Source: Leptolyngbya boryana PCC 6306 (GTDB taxonomy: Bacteria; Cyanobacteriota; Cyanobacteriia; Leptolyngbyales; Leptolyngbyaceae). Taken from it: DNA of 64,000 bases. The DNA lies in NCBI RefSeq assembly GCF_000353285.1, contig NZ_KB731324.1:452577-516576 (forward strand), in the 5' to 3' direction. This document shows positions 18,369 through 27,571 of the stretch, one piece after another. Within the stretch, counting starts at the first letter, position 1. Each line of letters starts with the position of its first letter. The translations under genes were made by a program, and so were the position numbers. The notes under the pieces were generated by a model. That model was not told the origin of the DNA and did no database searches. It saw nothing but the letters and a program-made list of their open reading frames with translations.

Positions 18369-19451
18369 TCAAACCGCGATCGCGGCAGTATCGAGTTCAA
18401 TTACCTTTGAGTCTGGCGAAGAATGCCACACTTTACCATCGAGTGCCATCTGCTCAATCAAACTCGCCAGTCTAAGTGCCTTCAATGCCTGAATTCCGCC
18501 AACTGAAGGAGCCATACCACCCCGGACACACTGGACAAAGTGCTCCAATTCAGCATGAAGCGGCTCGATATTGCTCGTTTTCACTTTCTCAATTAGACCA
18601 TCCTGGCAATATAAGACCTGTCCATAATCCGTCTTGTAATTCGAGGTCGTTTGACGGTGAATCAGAATCTCATTATTGAGAAAATCTGCTTCCGTCAGTG
18701 AATTCTTACAGTGGGCTGAAATTTGTCGAATCTTCCGATGGGTCACCTTACTCGCGGTCAGTGTTGCTACAATGCCATTGGCAAAGCCCAACGTCGCTGT
18801 CACATAATCCAACTGACCTGAATTCGAGGCACGCCCACCACTTGCGGTCAATTTCACGACCTTAGAATTTGCCAGTTCCAACAGCAAATCAATGTCGTGA
18901 ATCATCAGATCCAAGACAACCGATACATCATTTGCACGATCGCTATAAGGACTCATCCGATGAGCTTCGAGCGCCAAAACCTCTTCAGTTTTCAGAACCT
19001 TACTGAGTTCTTGAAACGCGGGGTTAAATCGCTCAATATGTCCAACCTGCAGAATACACTGACATTCTGCTGCCGCATTCACAAGCGATTCTGCTTCGGC
19101 AATACTTGCTGCAATCGGCTTTTCAATTAAAACATGAACCCCTGCCTTCAGAGCCGCCATTCCGACCCCATGATGCAACCGTGTTGGTACGGCAATACAA
19201 ACCGCATCGACATGATTCAACAAATCATGGTAGTCCTCAAAAAATCGGACACGATACTTGCTAGCCGTGTCCAACCCGCGTTCTACATTGATGTCCGAAA
19301 CTCCGACCAGTTCAACATCTTTCAGCAGACTTAACACCCTGGTATGATGTTGTCCCATATTCCCGACACCAATCACGCCAATCCGCAAAGGTTCTGGCTG
19401 ATTCCGGGATACACCAAACTGGGAATACCCAATTGGGATATTGTTTTGCAC
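18369..19451 (-). CDS. Gfo/Idh/MocA-family NAD(P)-dependent oxidoreductase
   Basis: 360 residues from GTG 19451. The Rossmann motif GVGNMG lies at about residues 28-33 and the family signature EKP at 110-112, followed by the usual alpha/beta C-terminal domain (GHIERFNPAF). The substrate is probably a sugar or cyclitol derivative, but cannot be told. The start was decided by a strong Shine-Dalgarno (GGAGGAGGAA) seven bases before this GTG; the longer frame from ATG 19514 would encode that SD as a Gly run, which is implausible. The convergent neighbour is mgdA. Confidence 0.87.
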   Translation of the reverse strand: MQNNIPIGYSQFGVSRNQPEPLRIGVIGVGNMGQHHTRVLSLLKDVELVGVSDINVERGLDTASKYRVRFFEDYHDLLNHVDAVCIAVPTRLHHGVGMAALKAGVHVLIEKPIAASIAEAESLVNAAAECQCILQVGHIERFNPAFQELSKVLKTEEVLALEAHRMSPYSDRANDVSVVLDLMIHDIDLLLELANSKVVKLTASGGRASNSGQLDYVTATLGFANGIVATLTASKVTHRKIRQISAHCKNSLTEADFLNNEILIHRQTTSNYKTDYGQVLYCQDGLIEKVKTSNIEPLHAELEHFVQCVRGGMAPSVGGIQALKALRLASLIEQMALDGKVWHSSPDSKVIELDTAAIAV

Positions 19452-19456
19452 TCTTA

Positions 19457-19466
19457 TTCCTCCTCC
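19457..19466 (-). promoter_or_regulatory. Strong ribosome binding site deciding a GTG start
   Basis: Minus-strand GGAGGAGGAA, seven bases before GTG 19451. It lies inside the longest frame and so argues for the shorter oxidoreductase. Confidence 0.75.
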
Positions 19467-19912
19467 ACCACCGAAATTGTGCTGATTAAACAGCCGTATA
19501 ATCTCCTCAGACATCCAGATACTATCACAGCGACATTATTTATGAAGAATTCCAAAGTGCATGGTAAGTTCCCTTTTACAATAGTGCGCTGATTTTTTTA
19601 ATTTCTACGCCCAGAGACGGAGTTTTGAATTGCTTGGTAGATCTGCGATCGAGAACTTCCCGCCCTTTATTAAGCGCTTCAATCGATTCAAAAGCATTCG
19701 ATTAAATTGCTATGTCGCACTTTCTGACTTCCAAGTCTATTTGCATCAGGTTGAAAGCTACTCTGCGTGAAATTACGACATGTCATCTCTATAGATGCCG
19801 AGGTTTTTATGAAGTTTTCGCCAAAATTACGTAAGGCTCAGATGACTCTATTGCTATAGAGCATTATGACTGGCTAGAATCTGGGATCAAGTCATTCCGT
19901 TGTCAAATTGAC
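19467..19912 (+). other. Intergenic region between divergent oxidoreductase and arsR genes
   Basis: About 450 bases with no convincing gene. It must hold the promoters of both divergent genes. Short AT-rich stretches (TTTTTTTAATTTC near 19591) are present, but no palindromic ArsR operator was recognised close to ATG 19913. Confidence 0.5.
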
Positions 19913-20269
19913 ATGAAATCTCCCGCACAACCTGTACCACCTGAAGTCGTGCAGCAAGTCTCTGATTATTTTAGTGTGTTAGGTGAACCGATGCGTCTTC
20001 GCATTCTCAATTTACTACGAGATGGCGAAAAATGCGTTCAGGATCTCGTTGAAGCGACTGATACGAGTCAAGCTAATGTTTCTAAGCATCTCAAGGTGAT
20101 GCTGCAAGCGGGAATCTTAACTCGGCGATCGAAAGGGACGCTGGCATATTACAGCGTCGAAGACGATCTGATTTTCGAGTTATGTAATCTGGTCTGCGAT
20201 CGCTTAGCGACTCGGATTGAACAGCAAGCTCAGTATTTCCGAGCCTTCAGCTTAGCCAGTCGTCGGTAG
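19913..20269 (+). CDS. ArsR/SmtB-family transcriptional regulator
   Basis: 118 residues with a winged helix-turn-helix at about 41-75 (VQDLVEATDTSQANVSKHL as recognition region). ArsR-type repressors leave DNA on binding a metal or thiol ligand. Cys41 precedes the HTH and Cys91 and Cys95 form ELCNLVC in the last helix. These could bind a metal or form a disulfide/polysulfide, but the classical ArsR CVC or SmtB alpha5 His/Asp sets are not evident. No metal-efflux or sulfide-oxidation gene lies beside it, so its target is open. It ends four bases before the convergent GerMN gene. Confidence 0.88.
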   Translation: MKSPAQPVPPEVVQQVSDYFSVLGEPMRLRILNLLRDGEKCVQDLVEATDTSQANVSKHLKVMLQAGILTRRSKGTLAYYSVEDDLIFELCNLVCDRLATRIEQQAQYFRAFSLASRR

Positions 20270-20272
20270 GAT

Positions 20273-20932
20273 TTATTCCTGCTTCGTGCCTGTGTCTTGT
20301 TCAAACTGCGCTCGCGTCAAGGGTTGCTCAACGATTAGCCCTTCTCCCCCTAAAACTGTTAAAGGCTTTCCTTCAACCGATAAGAAGACCTTTGCTTTTG
20401 GGTTAAGGCTAGTTGTCGTATAGAGAATTTGAGCCAAGCGACCCGTCATCGACAAACTGCCCCCACCTGCGGTAAACGGTCTGGTCAGATCGACATAGAT
20501 CGAATCTGCCTTGACCTTGAGACTGCGAAGCTGGGTTCCTTGCGGGATTCCAGTCATTAAATCCTGAGTCGGCGGATTGTTCAGAAGGTTATTCACCGCA
20601 GCTGTGAGTAAAACTTCTTGGCGATCGTCAGATTTCACTTTGATGGCAACTGGAACGAGTTCCATATCGGTTGCACTATCTTTGAGCCAGAAGACCTGCG
20701 CTGTTTTTTCAGTCGTTGGGGCTTGCGGCTTAATTTGATTTTGCGAAACTGATGGGACAGACGCAGCGGTTCGGGGATCTTGGGTCTGAGGCTGCTCTAC
20801 AGCAACAGGAGTGGGTGCTTGTTTCTGGGCTTGTTGCCAAGTGAAAAATGCAGTTGCACTACCGGTCGCAACAACCAGCGTGGATAATCCAACTACGATT
20901 CCGAGTGGAAAACGGCGCGGATGCTCTTGCAT
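20273..20932 (-). CDS. GerMN-domain membrane-anchored protein
   Basis: 219 residues from ATG 20932, chosen because GAGGA lies upstream (TTG 20947 is the longer option). One N-terminal membrane helix (FPLGIVVGLSTLVVATGSAT), a Pro/Gln/Thr-rich spacer (about 40-75), then a GerMN domain (LLTAAVNNLLNNPP, GTQLRSLKVKADSIYVDLT, RLAQILYTTTSL). GerMN domains are named after Bacillus germination proteins but occur widely in non-sporulating bacteria as extracytoplasmic domains. The role here is unknown. Confidence 0.84.
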   Translation of the reverse strand: MQEHPRRFPLGIVVGLSTLVVATGSATAFFTWQQAQKQAPTPVAVEQPQTQDPRTAASVPSVSQNQIKPQAPTTEKTAQVFWLKDSATDMELVPVAIKVKSDDRQEVLLTAAVNNLLNNPPTQDLMTGIPQGTQLRSLKVKADSIYVDLTRPFTAGGGSLSMTGRLAQILYTTTSLNPKAKVFLSVEGKPLTVLGGEGLIVEQPLTRAQFEQDTGTKQE

Positions 20933-21038
20933 GTGAGAAGTCCTCAACTAGGGCAGAAATTGCCAGGTCTGAGTCCTGACAGATTGTAGAAGTTCTACAG
21001 CTATGTTTAGCGCAATTTCGGATGTTTGACACAAACCG

Positions 21039-21815
21039 TTATTGTTTCCTTACGTCGGGTCGGATTTGTACAAAAGCCGCAATCTCTAAGTTGGAGGGAT
21101 TGAGTACCAAAGTTAAAATTCGAGCGGTTGTATTGGACGCTTCCAATCGCCGCAGATCGAGACGATCGCGAATCAAATTGGCGATCGCTTCAGTGATTTG
21201 CTTTGGACTTTCTTGACCATTTGCCCAGATTCTCAAATCATTCAGTTGTAGCGATCGACCTGAAATAATTTGCGGTTGAGCCTCTGCGACGATTTTTAAT
21301 TTAGCGGGATCACCTTGCTCTTGAAGTTCGATTTCAAATCGAGCGCGATTTTGTGGCAAAAGCGTGATTTGAGGATTGAGAAAATCGTAACGCTCAGCTT
21401 GTCGGGCTTGCGATCTCGTTAGCAATTGAAGACTCAAATTTTTAAGTCGAGCAGTCACCTGTGGAGATTGCAAGGCGAGATTGAGATCGTCTTGAGTGAG
21501 ACTCGCTCGAATTCCAGCCTGAAGCGGTTGAGTCAGTTTGCGACGTTTTAGGTCAAGTGCGATCGCATCGGTTTCCAGTTCAAATCGTTCAAGTCGCACT
21601 CCTTTTACAGGTACAATTCCGCGACCTGCGATGAGAATGCGATCGATTCTTCCTTGAGCAATTTGATAATTGGGCGCATTGTCTATTCGGACTTGAAGCT
21701 GTTCTGCACCGACAAGTTGCTTGCGGATTTGAGATTCTGCAATGCGATCGACGACGACACCTGCCGGAGAGACTAATCCAAGCAAGCTAGAAAGCAAAAT
21801 TGTGAAAAATTCCAT
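21039..21815 (-). CDS. DUF2993 domain protein
   Basis: 258 residues, second DUF2993 paralogue of the window. A hydrophobic N-terminus (FFTILLSSLLGLVSPAGVVV) looks like a signal or anchor, unlike the copy at 15227-15967. The body shows the alternating-strand pattern and the LTQDDLNLAL motif shared with that paralogue (LSEQDLNQNM). It lies four bases downstream of the GNAT gene on the same strand, so the two are probably co-transcribed. Function unknown; a lipid-handling role is only a family hypothesis. Confidence 0.82.
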   Translation of the reverse strand: MEFFTILLSSLLGLVSPAGVVVDRIAESQIRKQLVGAEQLQVRIDNAPNYQIAQGRIDRILIAGRGIVPVKGVRLERFELETDAIALDLKRRKLTQPLQAGIRASLTQDDLNLALQSPQVTARLKNLSLQLLTRSQARQAERYDFLNPQITLLPQNRARFEIELQEQGDPAKLKIVAEAQPQIISGRSLQLNDLRIWANGQESPKQITEAIANLIRDRLDLRRLEASNTTARILTLVLNPSNLEIAAFVQIRPDVRKQ

Positions 21816-21819
21816 GGAT

Positions 21820-22281
21820 TCAGAGTAATTTTTGCATCACGTAATTCTTGAATTGCTCACCTCGACAATAGACTTCTTGTTCTCTCACAACTGAAAACCC
21901 CATTTTTTCAAAGAAAGGTTTTGCTGTGATGCTTGCTTCTGTGACGAGTTGTGTAAGATTTAGTGCGATCGCTTTTGCCTCAATTTCTTGATAAATTTGC
22001 TTTCCTACTCCACAACGTTGATAGTTTTTGTGGCAGTAGAAACAGCCAATATGACCGTTCGATTCGAGTTCACCAAAGCCAGCAATCACACCGTGATCAT
22101 CAGCAACATAAGTGATTCGCTGTGAGCAGACTGCAACCCAATCTCTGAAGTAGATGTCATCCGGTGCCCAGGCTGCGACTTGAGACGGCGAATAATCACG
22201 ACGATTAATTTCTCGAATCGTGTCATGAAACAGTTGTGCAATCTGTTCAGCGTCTCGTTCTTCAAACAATCGAATGTGCAT
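21820..22281 (-). CDS. GNAT-family N-acetyltransferase
   Basis: 153 residues from ATG 22281, preceded by AGAGG at good spacing; the GTG at 22308 is a less likely start. The acetyl-CoA loop is visible as YQRCGVGKQIYQEIE (Q/R-x-x-G-x-G/A), followed by AKPFFEKMGFSVV typical of the family C-terminus. The substrate cannot be inferred. First gene of a likely pair with DUF2993. Confidence 0.87.
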   Translation of the reverse strand: MHIRLFEERDAEQIAQLFHDTIREINRRDYSPSQVAAWAPDDIYFRDWVAVCSQRITYVADDHGVIAGFGELESNGHIGCFYCHKNYQRCGVGKQIYQEIEAKAIALNLTQLVTEASITAKPFFEKMGFSVVREQEVYCRGEQFKNYVMQKLL

Positions 22282-22324
22282 CGCGGTTGCCTCTTTAGTC
22301 CAGTTCACTCCGTTTCGTCAAGCC

Positions 22325-22494
22325 TTCGACAAAGCTCAACGCAAACGCGCAAGAACAAAAATTTTTCGTGGGTTGAGCGAAGTCGAAACCTAATTCCAAC
22401 GTCAGTTCGTTAACGTTTAGGCGTGAATTCAATTCACATCGGCACAAGAGCGAAATCCCTTATCCCGAATTCACGTTAATCCCACGAAAAATTT
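22325..22494. repeat. Nested palindromic intergenic repeat
   Basis: An outer perfect 14-bp inverted repeat, AAATTTTTCGTGGG at 22359-22372 and CCCACGAAAAATTT at 22481-22494, brackets about 108 bases. It interlocks with a second imperfect pair, TTCGACAAAGCTCAAC (22325-22340) and GTTGAGCGAAGTCGAA (about 22372-22387; 13 of 16 match). GTGAATTC and GAATTCAC also pair inside. The GTTGAGCGAAGTCGAA core resembles palindromic repeats scattered in cyanobacterial intergenic regions. It could be a MITE-like or REP-like element; no transposase is present. Confidence 0.6.
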
Positions 22495-22543
22495 GAACGT
22501 TACCCATTTAACTGAGAACTTGCTGCTCAAAATTTGCTCAAAA

Positions 22544-24352
22544 TTATGAATGCAGCGCTTCTGTCACCCATTGCTTCAGAGTTGGCACAACCTGATCGAG
22601 TGCAAGTTCCTGCACCGCCTTAGTCGCCCGTTGTACGACTTCAACCTTGCCATCTTTCAAAGATTTCCCGGTGACAATTCGATATGGAATTCCAATTAGT
22701 TCAGAATCCTTAAACTTCACGCCTGCCCGCTCATTGCGATCGTCTAACAATGTCTCAACGCCTGCCTGATTCAATTCTGCATATAGCTTCTCAGCAGCGC
22801 TGACTTGATCCGCATCATTGACATTGGGAATCACAACGACCGCGTGATAAGGCGCGATCGCAACCGGAAAAATAATGCCATCTTTGTCATAGGACTGCTC
22901 CACCGCAGCTTGCGCTAATCGCGAAACCCCAATCCCATAACAACCCATCACTAAAGGCATTTCCTCCCCTTGCTCGTTGGTGTAGGTCGCATTCATCGCC
23001 TGCGAGTACTTCGTTCCAAGTTGAAAAATATGCCCGATTTCAATACCTCTAGCGGTTTGCAGCGTTTGAGATGGATCGTGAACTGCGCGATCGCCTGCTT
23101 TCGCCTTGCGCACATCGACCACTAAAGCAGGTTTCTGGAATTCTTTCCCCCAGTTTGCGCCGACAACGTGATAGCCAGATTCATCTGCACCTGTGACAAA
23201 ATTTTCTAAATCTGTCACCGTTTGATCCACGAATCGAACAAATTTCGATGCAATCTCTTTACTGGGCTTGATGTAATCATCCGCGATCGCGGGTGAGATA
23301 TATCCCAATGGCAAAGATTTTGCTGCCCACTTCTGTTGAGCTTCCGCGTCGGGAACCGTCAGCGAAATCACAGTTTTGCCGCCAAACTGATCAGCAAGTT
23401 TGGTCAGTTCATTTTGCAGTTTCACATCATTGACATCTTGATCACCGCGAATGTGAACTAAGACCAATGCAGTGATGCCACTATCAAATACGGCTTGATA
23501 GAGAACATTTTTAACAACATTCGTAGGGGAGCATTTTAGAAACTTGCAAACCTTTTCGATCGTTTCTGTTCCTGGCGTTTCGCGTTTCTCATAACTGGAA
23601 AAAGGAGAGGTCACAACATCTGGCGGAAGCGCGATCGCTTTTTCCACGTTTGCTGCATATTTCCCATCTTCGGTGTAGAGAACTTCGTCTTCTCCGGCTT
23701 CTGCAAGCACCATAAATTCTTGTGACCCAGAACCCCCGATCGCGCCTGAATCCGCATCAACTGCCCGAAACTTCAAGCCTGTTCTAGTCAGAATCTTGCA
23801 GTAAGCCGTGTGCATTTTCTGATACGTCACTTTCATCCCTGCCTCATCTGCGTCAAATGAGTAGGCATCTTTCATAATGAATTCGCGCCCCCGCATTAAC
23901 CCAAATCGAGGACGAATCTCATCACGGAACTTAGTTTGAATCTGATAAAGATTTTGAGGCAATTGACGATAGGAACGAATCATATCGCGTGCGATCGTCG
24001 TAATAACTTCCTCATGGGTCGGTCCCAAGCCCACTTCTCGATCTTGGCGATCGATTAACGCGAACATAATTCCTTCAGCCTTGGTATAGGTATCCCAACG
24101 CCCCGATTCTTTCCACAATTCCGACGGCTGCAACTGCGGTAACAGGCATTCTTGTGCGCCTGCTGCATTCATTTCCTCCCGCACAATTTGCGAGATCTTC
24201 TGCAACACCCGCCACATTAAAGGCAAATACGAATAGATGCCGCTGCCAATTCGCCGGATATACCCTGCTCGTACCAAAAGCTTATGACTGGGAATCTCCG
24301 CTTCCGCCGGATCTTCGCGCAGTGTTACAAATAGCATCTGAGATAGCCGCAT
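22544..24352 (-). CDS. proS: Prolyl-tRNA synthetase
   Basis: 602 residues from ATG 24352; this gives the family N-terminus [15 protein letters not shown] with AAGGG upstream, whereas the ATG at 24382 adds ten atypical residues. Class II synthetase motifs are present: the motif 1 region [13 protein letters not shown], motif 2 in [18 protein letters not shown] and motif 3 in [10 protein letters not shown]. The central insertion of about 180 residues (from about 220) corresponds to the editing domain of bacterial-type ProS, which hydrolyses Ala-tRNA(Pro). The C-terminal anticodon-binding domain follows. Nothing unusual was seen. Confidence 0.96.
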   Translation of the reverse strand: MRLSQMLFVTLREDPAEAEIPSHKLLVRAGYIRRIGSGIYSYLPLMWRVLQKISQIVREEMNAAGAQECLLPQLQPSELWKESGRWDTYTKAEGIMFALIDRQDREVGLGPTHEEVITTIARDMIRSYRQLPQNLYQIQTKFRDEIRPRFGLMRGREFIMKDAYSFDADEAGMKVTYQKMHTAYCKILTRTGLKFRAVDADSGAIGGSGSQEFMVLAEAGEDEVLYTEDGKYAANVEKAIALPPDVVTSPFSSYEKRETPGTETIEKVCKFLKCSPTNVVKNVLYQAVFDSGITALVLVHIRGDQDVNDVKLQNELTKLADQFGGKTVISLTVPDAEAQQKWAAKSLPLGYISPAIADDYIKPSKEIASKFVRFVDQTVTDLENFVTGADESGYHVVGANWGKEFQKPALVVDVRKAKAGDRAVHDPSQTLQTARGIEIGHIFQLGTKYSQAMNATYTNEQGEEMPLVMGCYGIGVSRLAQAAVEQSYDKDGIIFPVAIAPYHAVVVIPNVNDADQVSAAEKLYAELNQAGVETLLDDRNERAGVKFKDSELIGIPYRIVTGKSLKDGKVEVVQRATKAVQELALDQVVPTLKQWVTEALHS

Positions 24353-24439
24353 CGATCGTGCCCTTGTTGCAAAAAACCACATCCTATTCTAGAAGGCAAT
24401 GGCAATTTGCTCCGGAGTTGAGCGATCTATTTTGCAAAA

Positions 24440-24847
24440 CTATTCGATCGCTAAAGACACGCTATCTCCACCCACTTCTTTCAAAGTTGCCAAAACCCGA
24501 ATGACCTGTTGGTAGGGCAATCCTTGATCAGCCTTCAAAACAACCGATCCTTTCGGATTCTGTACAAGATAGGTCTGAATGGCTTGTGCTAACTGTTCAC
24601 GAGTTGCAGGATTGCCTTGCAATAAAATTTGCTGCTGTTGATTCAGCCCCACAATCATCGGATCAACAGGTCGTTCTCGATTGACTCCAGATTGAGCAGT
24701 TGGCAATGCGACATCAACTGACTGAAAGTTAGTCAACGTCATCGACACAATGATGAAAAATGTCAGGATGGTCATAATCACATCCATCATTGGTACGAGA
24801 TTGACCTCAGGCATCGATGTGCCACGCTGCCTTGCTTTAGATCTCAT
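24440..24847 (-). CDS. exbD: ExbD/TolR-family biopolymer transport protein
   Basis: 135 residues: short cytoplasmic N-terminus, one membrane helix (VPMMDVIMTILTFFIIVSM) with the essential proton-path Asp22, then a periplasmic domain (LKADQGLPYQQVIRVLATLKEVG). With ExbB it forms a proton-driven motor energising TonB-dependent outer-membrane uptake. It overlaps exbB by 11 bases, and exbB overlaps futA by one, so the three are a tightly coupled operon pointing to iron uptake. Confidence 0.92.
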   Translation of the reverse strand: MRSKARQRGTSMPEVNLVPMMDVIMTILTFFIIVSMTLTNFQSVDVALPTAQSGVNRERPVDPMIVGLNQQQQILLQGNPATREQLAQAIQTYLVQNPKGSVVLKADQGLPYQQVIRVLATLKEVGGDSVSLAIE

Positions 24848-25490
24848 TGCGTAAGTGACTCCTGTTGTACCAGACCTGCCGATAAGTCAGCTCTAACTCA
24901 CTTCCAATCTCAGCAAAATAGTCCATCTGCTTCGCTTGCAGAGCCACACACACTCGAAAAATGGCTAACGCCACGATCGCAACAATCATTCCTGCCGCAG
25001 TGGTAATCAATGCCTCTGCAATTCCCAGTGCAGCTTTAGAAGTATCCACTGCACTGCCAGATCCACCAATTTTCAAATTAAAAAACGTGACAATGAGTCC
25101 CGTCACTGTTCCTAAGAGTCCCAACAACGGAGCCATTGCAATTACAGTTTCGAGCAGCTTGTCGCCCTTATGCATTTTGACGAATTCGCGATCGCTAGCC
25201 GCTTCCAACGCCAGCCGAAAGGTTTCCGGCTCAGGACGATCCAGCTTCAATGCTGCATATAAGAATCGCGCGATCGCGATTTCCGAAGCAGATTCGGCAA
25301 TCGATCGCGCTTGATTCAAATCAGATTCAGCCGCCGCCAAAATTTGATGTGCCAAGCGATCCTCACCCCTCAACACATGCCACCAAAACCATGCCCGTTC
25401 TAAGGCACAAGCAATCGTGAGCACAGATAGACCTGTCATCGGAATCATCACAGGTCCACCTTTTGCCGCTAAATCAAGTAGCGTTGACAT
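24837..25490 (-). CDS. exbB: ExbB/TolQ/MotA-family proton channel protein
   Basis: 217 residues with three predicted membrane helices. The channel signature regions LLGLLGTVTGLIVTF and GIAEALITTAAGMIVAI carry the conserved Thr and Glu of the ExbB pore. It partners with the overlapping exbD. The first base of its start codon is also the last base of the futA stop (25490), which is strong evidence for translational coupling with the iron-binding protein upstream. Confidence 0.92.
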   Translation of the reverse strand: MSTLLDLAAKGGPVMIPMTGLSVLTIACALERAWFWWHVLRGEDRLAHQILAAAESDLNQARSIAESASEIAIARFLYAALKLDRPEPETFRLALEAASDREFVKMHKGDKLLETVIAMAPLLGLLGTVTGLIVTFFNLKIGGSGSAVDTSKAALGIAEALITTAAGMIVAIVALAIFRVCVALQAKQMDYFAEIGSELELTYRQVWYNRSHLRNEI

Positions 25491-26542
25491 TACTTCCAGC
25501 CAGCCCGATCCATAATTTGCAGCGCCTTCGCATTGTTGCGCCCAAAGATTTCAGCATTCAGCTTATCATCCTTGAACGTTCCATAGCTCTGCAAGACAGA
25601 ATCAACCGGAACGCCTGCAACCGCAGGATATTCATTGTTGCTTGCAGCAAAAATTTGCTGTGCTTCTTTGCTGGCTAGAAACTCCAAAAATTGAATTGCC
25701 GCTGCCTTGTTCGGAGCAGTCTTCAGGACGCCTCCGCCACTAATATTGATGTGAGTTCCGCTCCCATCTTTACCCTGATTCGGGAAAAACACGCCGATCT
25801 TGGAAGCAATCTCTTTCTCTTCAGGCTTATTTGATTTTGCTAAGCGAGGTAAATAGTAAGTATTCACTAACGTCAAATCACCTTGGCCTGCGGCGATCGC
25901 TTTAATTTGAGCCGTATCATTTCCTTCTGGAGATCGCGCAAAGTTTGCAACTAATCCCTTGACCCATTCCTCAGCTTTCTGCTCGCCATGCTTTTCGAGC
26001 AGTGCACCCGTGAGGGATTGATTGTAAACGTGACTCGACGATCGTACAATCAACCGTCCTTTCCACTTCGGATCAGCTAAATCTTCATAAGTGCTCAGTT
26101 CAGAAGGCTTAACACGGTCTTTGTTATACATGATCACCCGCGCCCGCTTGGTGAACCCGAACCATAGGTTGTTGGGCGATCGCAGATTCTCAGGAATGGC
26201 AGACTTTAAGACCGCAGAATCAACAGGTTGGAACAATCCCGCGTCTTGAGCACGCCACAGTCTGCCTGCATCAACGGTGATCAAAACATCTGCCGGACTG
26301 TTTGCACCTTCACTTTTGATCCGCTCAATCAGTTTGTCTGCATCTGCTTCGACCAGATTCACTTTGATGCCCGTTTTCTTGGTGAATGCTTCGTAGATCG
26401 CATTATCTGTATCGTAGTGACGTGCAGAATAAAGATTCACCACTCCCGCTGATGTGCCTGCTTGCATTTTGACAAGCTGATGAATTGCGATCGCTGCCAC
26501 TGCTGCGCCTGAAGCCAAGAAAATCCGCCGTTTAATCGCCAT
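25490..26542 (-). CDS. futA: Ferric iron ABC transporter substrate-binding protein (FutA-like)
   Basis: 350 residues. The N-terminus KRRIFLASGAAVAA has a twin-arginine-like RR and hydrophobic stretch, consistent with the Tat export known for a FutA homologue. The mature protein begins VNLYSARHYDTD, the family signature, and contains the Tyr pair in VNTYYLPRL expected to ligate Fe(III). The permease and ATPase (FutB, FutC) are not in the window. It heads the futA-exbB-exbD operon, an arrangement that couples periplasmic capture to outer-membrane energisation. No clear Fur box was found in the 247-base divergent region to its right. Confidence 0.92.
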   Translation of the reverse strand: MAIKRRIFLASGAAVAAIAIHQLVKMQAGTSAGVVNLYSARHYDTDNAIYEAFTKKTGIKVNLVEADADKLIERIKSEGANSPADVLITVDAGRLWRAQDAGLFQPVDSAVLKSAIPENLRSPNNLWFGFTKRARVIMYNKDRVKPSELSTYEDLADPKWKGRLIVRSSSHVYNQSLTGALLEKHGEQKAEEWVKGLVANFARSPEGNDTAQIKAIAAGQGDLTLVNTYYLPRLAKSNKPEEKEIASKIGVFFPNQGKDGSGTHINISGGGVLKTAPNKAAAIQFLEFLASKEAQQIFAASNNEYPAVAGVPVDSVLQSYGTFKDDKLNAEIFGRNNAKALQIMDRAGWK

Positions 26543-26789
26543 AACACTCCATCTATGTTCTTAAAAGTCCGATAGCACTTCTTGCTGAGCTTGTCGTCAT
26601 TATTGAGACTTTTTTCTAGTAAGTAATTTAAGAGAGTTCCAAATCTTTGTCAAGTGAATCCGCATTGAGAATCCCTAAGTCGATCTAGAATTTATATTTT
26701 GCAAGGGTTCTGCGCAATATCACTGGCAAAACTTCTTCAGACTATTGACAATTTATTTAGTTACTGCTTTATGATCAGACAGGAATAAT

Positions 26790-27512
26790 TTGCAAATTGA
26801 GTATTGTCTTTGCTCCTGTGTCGCGATCATGATCTTCAAACTGTCCCATCTCCAGCTTTGGCACATGCTCCCGATCGCAATTGGGCTGCACGGATTCCTT
26901 TTCGCAATGCCAATTCCATCGACTGACTCAGACATTGAGCCACCGAAGTCTGAGAACTCAGTGAATGTGATGAACTTACCAAAGCCGTCGCCTTCTCCAT
27001 CCGCGATCACTTCTCCAACTCCAAAACCTTCCCCTAAAGTCCAACCTTCTAAGACAGTTCAACCTTCGCCGACTGCAACTCCCACACTTCAGCGAGCAGT
27101 TCAACCTCAACCGCAAGTCAGCCCATCTCCACAGCCTTCGATCAGCCCGTCCCCGACGGTCAGCCCATCTCCTACCGTAAGTCCTTCACCAACCATTAGC
27201 CCATCTCCTACAGATGTCCTGCAAATTACTGGAGCGACTCCAGGCTGCCAAGGTCGAATCGGATGTTGGCAAATTGCGGAATCAAATGGTCGAACTGTCG
27301 CTGGAACACTTGAGCAACAGCTTGAAAAGCAAGGCTTTGTTTTGACAAGACAAGAACTAGAACCAGACACAGGCTTTCGGGTCTATCTCGTTGCAAAAGA
27401 TGGCACGCAGTCCTACTATTTGCACATGATCTGGAGCGATCGCGGAACGGCTTATATCCGTGATGATAACTTACTGTCTTATGATCAAATCACAGCAATA
27501 GCACAACTATAA
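26790..27512 (+). CDS. TonB-like membrane protein with Pro-rich periplasmic spacer (candidate)
   Basis: 240 residues from TTG 26790, which has AGG six bases upstream; ATG 26829 is an alternative. A single N-terminal helix LPIAIGLHGFLFAMPIP carries a His-Gly reminiscent of the functionally essential His in the TonB helix. About 95 residues of Pro/Ser/Thr-rich spacer follow, with repeated SPSPT units (residues about 60-145). Then comes a globular domain of about 90 residues beginning GCQGRIGCWQIAE with two close Cys. The usual TonB C-terminal motif is not recognisable. Layout and divergent position next to futA-exbB-exbD suggest an energy transducer; function is inferred. Confidence 0.6.
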   Translation: MQIEYCLCSCVAIMIFKLSHLQLWHMLPIAIGLHGFLFAMPIPSTDSDIEPPKSENSVNVMNLPKPSPSPSAITSPTPKPSPKVQPSKTVQPSPTATPTLQRAVQPQPQVSPSPQPSISPSPTVSPSPTVSPSPTISPSPTDVLQITGATPGCQGRIGCWQIAESNGRTVAGTLEQQLEKQGFVLTRQELEPDTGFRVYLVAKDGTQSYYLHMIWSDRGTAYIRDDNLLSYDQITAIAQL

Positions 27513-27541
27513 AAAATGCCCTCGTTGCTAAAGTGAGGGCA
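27511..27541 (-). terminator. Rho-independent terminator of the GT4 gene
   Basis: A perfect 7-bp stem TGCCCTC/GAGGGCA (27517-27523 with 27535-27541), followed on the minus strand by TTTTTT. It lies 30 bases after the stop of the glycosyltransferase and touches the stop codon of the convergent TonB-like gene. Confidence 0.8.
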
Positions 27542-27571
27542 TCAAACTATTGGAAATACGTAGCCTAAAAG

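Noticed and set aside
24154-24504. Plus-strand 116-codon frame opposite proS
   Set aside because: Shadow of the well-supported proS gene.
26543-26789. Fur box in the futA divergent region
   Set aside because: Only half-site-like matches (TTGAGAAT, CAATAATGAC) are present; none fits a 19-bp Fur box convincingly.
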